Both the position numbers and the translations under genes were made by a program. Shown piece by piece: positions 33,295 to 36,878 of a stretch of DNA of 36,878 nt; position 1 is the stretch's first letter; every line of letters starts with the position of its first letter. Origin of the DNA: Clostridiales bacterium (GTDB lineage Bacteria > Bacillota > Clostridia > Clostridiales > Clostridiaceae). The DNA lies in NCBI GenBank assembly GCA_012519845.1, contig JAAYPK010000004.1:1-36878 (forward strand), given 5' to 3'. The notes under the pieces are model-generated. The model worked only from the letters and a program-made list of their open reading frames with translations. It searched no databases and was not told the DNA's origin.

Positions 33295-33323
33295 TCATAA
33301 TTTAATGAATCCTGGGGAACAAT
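33295..33323 (+). promoter_or_regulatory. Possible SigF/SigG promoter of dacF
   Basis: TCATA (33295-33299), 15 bp, GGGAACAAT (33315-33323). The -10 fits the forespore pattern GGnRAnAnT exactly and the -35 has one mismatch; dacF is SigF-controlled in Bacillus. Confidence 0.55.
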
Positions 33324-33345
33324 ATGTTACGAAGGAGGAAGATGC

Positions 33346-34512
33346 ATGAAAAAATTAATAGTTAAAGTAATTAGTGTTTGTATTTTATTTACCTTAGGAA
33401 TAATTATTTTTCCTACCTATAAAGGATATTGTGCTGAAGAAGGAAGTATGGATAATATAGAGGCTAAATCAGCTTTATTAATGGAACCAATATCAGGTAA
33501 AATAATTTATGAAAAGAATATTGATGAAAAATTTGCACCAGCTTCAGTAACTAAAATTATGACAATGTTATTAGCTATGGAAGCAATAGACAATGGTAAA
33601 ATAAGCTTTGAGGATAAAGTTACCTGTAGTGAAAATGCTAAAAATATGGGCGGAAGCACTATGCTATTAGATACTGGAGAAATTAGAACTATGGAAGAGC
33701 TTATAAAAGGTGTGGCTATTGCCTCAGGTAACGATGCAGCAGTTGCAATAGCTGAATATTTAGCAGGTACAGAATCAGATTTTGTTATAATGATGAATAA
33801 TAGAGCAAGTGAACTTGGAATGATTAATACATCATTTAAAAACTGTAATGGACTTCCTGCAGAAGGACATTTATCAACAGCTAGAGATATTGCTATTATG
33901 TCACAAGAACTTTTAAAACATCCTTCAATTCTAAAATATTCAGGAATATATATGGAAACTATATCTGAAGGAAGAAAATCACCAATAGAACTTGTTAATC
34001 ATAATAAACTTGTAAGGTTTTTTGAAGGTTGTGATGGATTAAAAACAGGTTATACAAGTGAAGCTAAGTATTGTATTTCTGCTACTGCTAAAAGAAACGG
34101 TGTAAGAATGTTAACAGTAATAATGGGTGCTCCTACTTACAAAACAAGAAATAGAGATGCAGGAATTTTAATGAATTTTGGATTTTCTAAATTCCAAGGT
34201 AAAAAACTTGTATCTAAGGATGAAGATGTGGAAGAAGTTAAAATGGGAGAAAATACTGATAGGTTCTTTATTGCTAAGGCAAAGGAAGATTTAGAAGTAG
34301 TACTTCCAAAAGGAGTAGATGGAGAATTAACTAAAAATATAGTAATAGAAGATCTTAAAAAAGAATACAAAGCAGGTGAAGTAGTTGGAAAATGTGAAGT
34401 ATTTCTTGGTGAAGAAAAAGTAGGAGAAGTAGAAGTATATTCCGATAGAGATATTGAAAAAGGCGGATTACTAGATTCAATAAAATATAATATAAAAAAT
34501 ATTTTCAAGTAA
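33346..34512 (+). CDS. dacF: D-alanyl-D-alanine carboxypeptidase DacF
   Basis: 388 residues with GAAGGAGG before the ATG. Signal peptide (about 1-30; ends YCAEE). Low-molecular-weight penicillin-binding protein: SVTK (67-70) nucleophile, SGN (127-129), KTG (233-235), followed by a C-terminal beta domain (about 275-370) and a basic amphipathic end. Trims pentapeptides from peptidoglycan, likely spore cortex. As in Bacillus it follows deoB and nucleoside phosphorylase genes; the spoIIA operon that follows there is absent here. Confidence 0.95.
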   Translation: MKKLIVKVISVCILFTLGIIIFPTYKGYCAEEGSMDNIEAKSALLMEPISGKIIYEKNIDEKFAPASVTKIMTMLLAMEAIDNGKISFEDKVTCSENAKNMGGSTMLLDTGEIRTMEELIKGVAIASGNDAAVAIAEYLAGTESDFVIMMNNRASELGMINTSFKNCNGLPAEGHLSTARDIAIMSQELLKHPSILKYSGIYMETISEGRKSPIELVNHNKLVRFFEGCDGLKTGYTSEAKYCISATAKRNGVRMLTVIMGAPTYKTRNRDAGILMNFGFSKFQGKKLVSKDEDVEEVKMGENTDRFFIAKAKEDLEVVLPKGVDGELTKNIVIEDLKKEYKAGEVVGKCEVFLGEEKVGEVEVYSDRDIEKGGLLDSIKYNIKNIFK

Positions 34513-34560
34513 AAAAGTGAGTAGATAAAGTTTATTTATCTACTCACTTTAAATTTTTTC
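34513..34560 (+). terminator. Terminator of dacF
   Basis: Stem AAAGTGAGTAGATAAA / TTTATCTACTCACTTT, a long perfect pairing, then AAATTTTTTC. Confidence 0.9.
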
Positions 34561-34630
34561 AACTTGTTAAAGATACAGAAAATTGATATTATATATATAC
34601 AATGAAGATAAAAAGGATAGGGATGAAAGT

Positions 34631-35377
34631 ATGGAATTACCTAAAATTAAGGTCGCAGATTTTGAAGGACCCTTTGATTTATTACTACATTTAATTAGAA
34701 AAAATAAAATGAATATTAAAAATGTAGAAATATATAAAATAACTAATCAGTACCTTAATTATTTAGATGAAATGAAAGAAATGGACCTTGAAATTACATC
34801 TGAATTTATTGTTGTAGCAGCAACTTTAATTGAAATAAAATCAAAGGTTCTTCTTCCAAAGCCAAAAGTGGAAGAAGAGGATGATGAAGATGTTGAAAAG
34901 AAACTTCTTGAAAAATTAATCCTTTATAAAAAAATAAAGGAATCTACAGCTTTTTTTAGTAGTAGATATATAAACTCTGGATGTGTTTTTACAAAGAAAC
35001 CTGAAGTTATAGAAGAAAAAGAATCCCCAAGCAATAATGAAGATTTATTTCAAAATGTATCCTTACTTGATCTGTATCGAATTTATAATAATTTACTTGA
35101 AATTTATTTAAGTAAGCAAAATAAAGTTAATGTTGTACAAAGAAAAATTCATGTAGATAAATACAAAATTGAAGACAAGTATGATTATCTTATTGATAGA
35201 TTGAGTAAAACAAAAGTTGTTGAGTTCGGTGACATAATAATAGATTGTGAATGTAAAATGGAATGTGTCGTTACCTTTTTAGCTTTACTTGAACTTATAA
35301 AACAAAAGGAAGTTAAGGTATATCAAAATGCAAGTTTTGGGGACATTCTTATTGAAAGGATAGAAGAAAATGAATAA
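34631..35377 (+). CDS. scpA: Segregation and condensation protein A
   Basis: 248 residues from the ATG at 34631, with AGGG a few nt upstream; the longer frame from 34583 lacks a ribosome site. ScpA is the kleisin that bridges SMC heads. N-terminal helix with FEGPFDLLLHLIRKNKMNIKN (kleisin motif), an acidic linker (EEEDDEDVEKK) near 95, and a C-terminal winged helix ending VKVYQNASFGDI. Overlaps scpB by 8 nt. Confidence 0.95.
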   Translation: MELPKIKVADFEGPFDLLLHLIRKNKMNIKNVEIYKITNQYLNYLDEMKEMDLEITSEFIVVAATLIEIKSKVLLPKPKVEEEDDEDVEKKLLEKLILYKKIKESTAFFSSRYINSGCVFTKKPEVIEEKESPSNNEDLFQNVSLLDLYRIYNNLLEIYLSKQNKVNVVQRKIHVDKYKIEDKYDYLIDRLSKTKVVEFGDIIIDCECKMECVVTFLALLELIKQKEVKVYQNASFGDILIERIEENE

Positions 35378-35975
35378 TTTTGATGCAGGACAATTTGAAT
35401 TTGAAGAAACTTCTAGAAAGAAAATTCAAAAATCTACTGTTGAAGCTTTGTTGTTTGTAAGTGGAGAACCATTAACTTTAAGAGATTTAGCAATAAATAT
35501 GGATGTAACACCTAAGTATTTAGAGGAACTGATGGAAGAAATGGTTCATGATTATGAAAGTGAAGAAAGAGGAATAAAGTTAATTTCTATCAATGGCGGT
35601 TATCAATTTGTTACTAAGCCAGAACATGCTGATTATATTCAAAAATTGTTAAAAAAGAATAAAAGACAATCTCTATCACAAGCATCATTAGAAAGCTTAG
35701 CTATTGTGGCATATAAGCAGCCTATAACAAGAATAGATATAGATGAAATAAGAGGAGTAAAATCAGATAGTGCCATTCAAAGACTTATAGAGAAGGATTT
35801 AATTAAAGAAATTGGAAGGCTAGAAGTTCCAGGAAGACCCATATTATATGGAACTACTGAAGAATTTTTAAGACAATTTGGATTACAAGATTTAAAAGAA
35901 TTGCCATCTTTGGATATGTTTTCTCTTGAAGAGGAAGTTTTTGATGAAAATATTGATGATGATAATGAGGAATAA
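35370..35975 (+). CDS. scpB: Segregation and condensation protein B
   Basis: 201 residues. Two winged-helix domains: VEALLFVSGEPLTLRDLA at the start, and the second with SLESLAIVAYKQPITRIDIDEIRGV and GRLEVPGRPILYGTT. Dimeric partner that stabilises ScpA in the SMC condensin complex. Ends with an acidic tail. Translation coupled to scpA. Confidence 0.96.
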   Translation: MNNFDAGQFEFEETSRKKIQKSTVEALLFVSGEPLTLRDLAINMDVTPKYLEELMEEMVHDYESEERGIKLISINGGYQFVTKPEHADYIQKLLKKNKRQSLSQASLESLAIVAYKQPITRIDIDEIRGVKSDSAIQRLIEKDLIKEIGRLEVPGRPILYGTTEEFLRQFGLQDLKELPSLDMFSLEEEVFDENIDDDNEE

Positions 35976-35977
35976 TA

Positions 35978-36018
35978 AATTTAGGGGAAAAGAAATTTAG
36001 TCTTTTCCCCTAATTTTT
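35978..36018. terminator. Bidirectional terminator between scpB and ytfJ
   Basis: Stem TAGGGGAAAAGA / TCTTTTCCCCTA (35982-36012), flanked by AAATT on the left and a T run on the right, so it can end transcripts from both convergent units. Confidence 0.85.
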
Positions 36019-36466
36019 AAATATTTTCAGAATTATTATTTATGTTAATATAGCAATCACAGGAATCCATATCTTTTTTTATATCTTTTTTTTCTTTATT
36101 AAATAGGTCTTTAAGTTTATCCATTGCTAAAGGAATATAATCTGCTAAAGCACTATATGGGTTATTGCCTTCTACTGGAATAAGCTTAACGGTATCATCT
36201 GTAGCAATTAAAAAAGCAATTGGCTTAATTGATATACCAGCACCAGATCCACCACCAAAGGGGAATTTTCCTTCTGTATTTGAATTAATTGGAGAAAAAT
36301 CGCTACCACCTGAGGCAAATCCGAAACTTACTTTTGAAATTGGAATAATATATGTTCCGTTTTTTGTTTCTACAGCTTCACCAACTATTGTATTAACATC
36401 AATCATTTCTTTAATATTTTCTAAAGTGCTTTTCATTAAACTTTCTATTGGATGTTCATTATTCAT
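36017..36466 (-). CDS. ytfJ: GerW-family (YtfJ) sporulation protein
   Basis: 149 residues on the - strand with AAAGGTG before the ATG. Family features: ESLMKSTLENIKEMIDVNTI, VGEAVETKNGTYIIPISKV, FGFASGGSDF and the Gly-rich GGGSGAGISIKPIAFLI. The Bacillus protein is a spore product needed for efficient germination. Overlaps the upstream DUF2953 gene by 8 nt; ytfI (DUF2953)-ytfJ is the Bacillus arrangement too. Confidence 0.93.
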   Translation of the reverse strand: MNNEHPIESLMKSTLENIKEMIDVNTIVGEAVETKNGTYIIPISKVSFGFASGGSDFSPINSNTEGKFPFGGGSGAGISIKPIAFLIATDDTVKLIPVEGNNPYSALADYIPLAMDKLKDLFNKEKKDIKKDMDSCDCYININNNSENI

Positions 36467-36878
36467 ATTTTTTCACCTTTTCTACAATTATTTCTTTAAG
36501 AATTAAATAAAACATATATATAATATGCCCAATTGAAACACGGACTATACATTTTATATTAGCTTTAATATAAATTTGATTTTTAAATAAAGGATTAATT
36601 GCTATATCATACTTCTTAACTTTAAGAAATATGGATAAAAAGTTATAAGTAAAGCCGTATAAAATTGAAGATAATCCAAATATTATTGCAGTATCAGAAG
36701 AATCTTCTAATGAATAATCTATGTTACCAGTTGTTTTTAAAGTAGGTTTATATTTAGATTTATTAACAGATCTAATATATTTAATTATTCTAAGGAGTGT
36801 AATATTTTTTTTCTTTTTTTCACTCTTTTCTTTAATATGATCTTTTTTAGAAATATCATTTTTTTTATCATTGCTTAT
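36459..36878 (-). CDS. DUF2953 protein (YtfI-like), partial
   Basis: The - strand frame is open from the right edge to the TAA at 36459-36461: 139 residues, C-terminal part. It has a Lys-rich linker (EKSEKKKKN), a domain with YSLEDSSDTAIIFGLSSILYG that is characteristic of DUF2953 (normally G-x-x-D-x-A-x-T-x-x-x-x-G), and a final membrane helix GHIIYMFYLILKEII. The N-terminus and start lie outside the window. It is co-transcribed with ytfJ. Confidence 0.8.
   Translation of the reverse strand: MSNDKKNDISKKDHIKEKSEKKKKNITLLRIIKYIRSVNKSKYKPTLKTTGNIDYSLEDSSDTAIIFGLSSILYGFTYNFLSIFLKVKKYDIAINPLFKNQIYIKANIKCIVRVSIGHIIYMFYLILKEIIVEKVKKYE

Noticed and set aside
36165-36506. 113-codon + strand frame opposite ytfJ
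   Set aside because: Mirror of the Gly/Pro-rich ytfJ sequence; no ribosome site or family features.

Overview
The window is a low-GC, endospore-former chromosome segment, most like Clostridium sensu stricto (cluster I). It carries the complete spoIIIA operon, spoIVB, spo0A, spoIIM, dacF and ytfJ/gerW, its codons are strongly AT-biased, and its gene order matches the Bacillus/Clostridium core (efp-spoIIIAA-AH-yqhY-nusB-folD-xseAB-ispA-dxs-tlyA-argR-recN-spoIVB-spo0A; spoIIM-xerD-deoB-dacF). Nearly all genes are on the + strand. The exceptions are a DUF1294 gene and the ytfJ-DUF2953 pair. I saw no rRNA, tRNA, CRISPR array, insertion sequence or intact prophage.

Layout. 1-1475: tail of what looks like a type IV pilus or pseudopilin operon (pilin fragment, then three small proteins resembling shortened PilM/PilN/PilO). 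1570-2780: efp behind a promoter covered by two palindromes, and a coiled-coil/zinc-ribbon protein. 2806-7806: spoIIIAA-AH, the mother-cell side of the sporulation feeding-tube complex, behind a possible SigE promoter. 7811-17745: housekeeping run yqhY, nusB, folD, xseA, xseB, ispA, dxs, tlyA, nadK, argR, recN, covering translation and cell-envelope stress, one-carbon metabolism, isoprenoid supply, NADP synthesis, arginine control and DNA repair. 17783-20239: spoIVB behind a forespore-type promoter, then spo0A. 20322-25904: accessory stretch with two small membrane proteins, a possible Fur-controlled small RNA, aroQ, an endolysin-like amidase, nudF, a U32-family tRNA-hydroxylation protein, and a membrane-anchored L,D-transpeptidase-like protein whose catalytic residues are replaced. 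25903-26111: gene-free segment that can fold into a pseudoknotted RNA, probably read from the - strand. 26112-29070: DUF1294, then feoA-feoB-Cys-rich protein behind a Fur box. 29108-34560: spoIIM (SigE-like promoter), a XerD-like protein with several altered catalytic residues, deoB, pdp, and dacF (SigF-like promoter). 34631-36878: scpA-scpB condensin subunits converging on ytfJ/gerW and a truncated DUF2953 gene.

The strongest candidates for something new are: (1) the structured RNA at about 25903-26111; (2) a Fur-regulated small RNA candidate at about 21154-21300, with a C-rich stretch complementary to ribosome binding sites; (3) the L,D-transpeptidase-like protein that has lost its His/His/Cys signature; (4) the XerD-like protein that keeps its tyrosine but has Lys and two Asn in place of an Arg and two His. 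All function calls come from reading motifs and synteny by eye; no database search was run.
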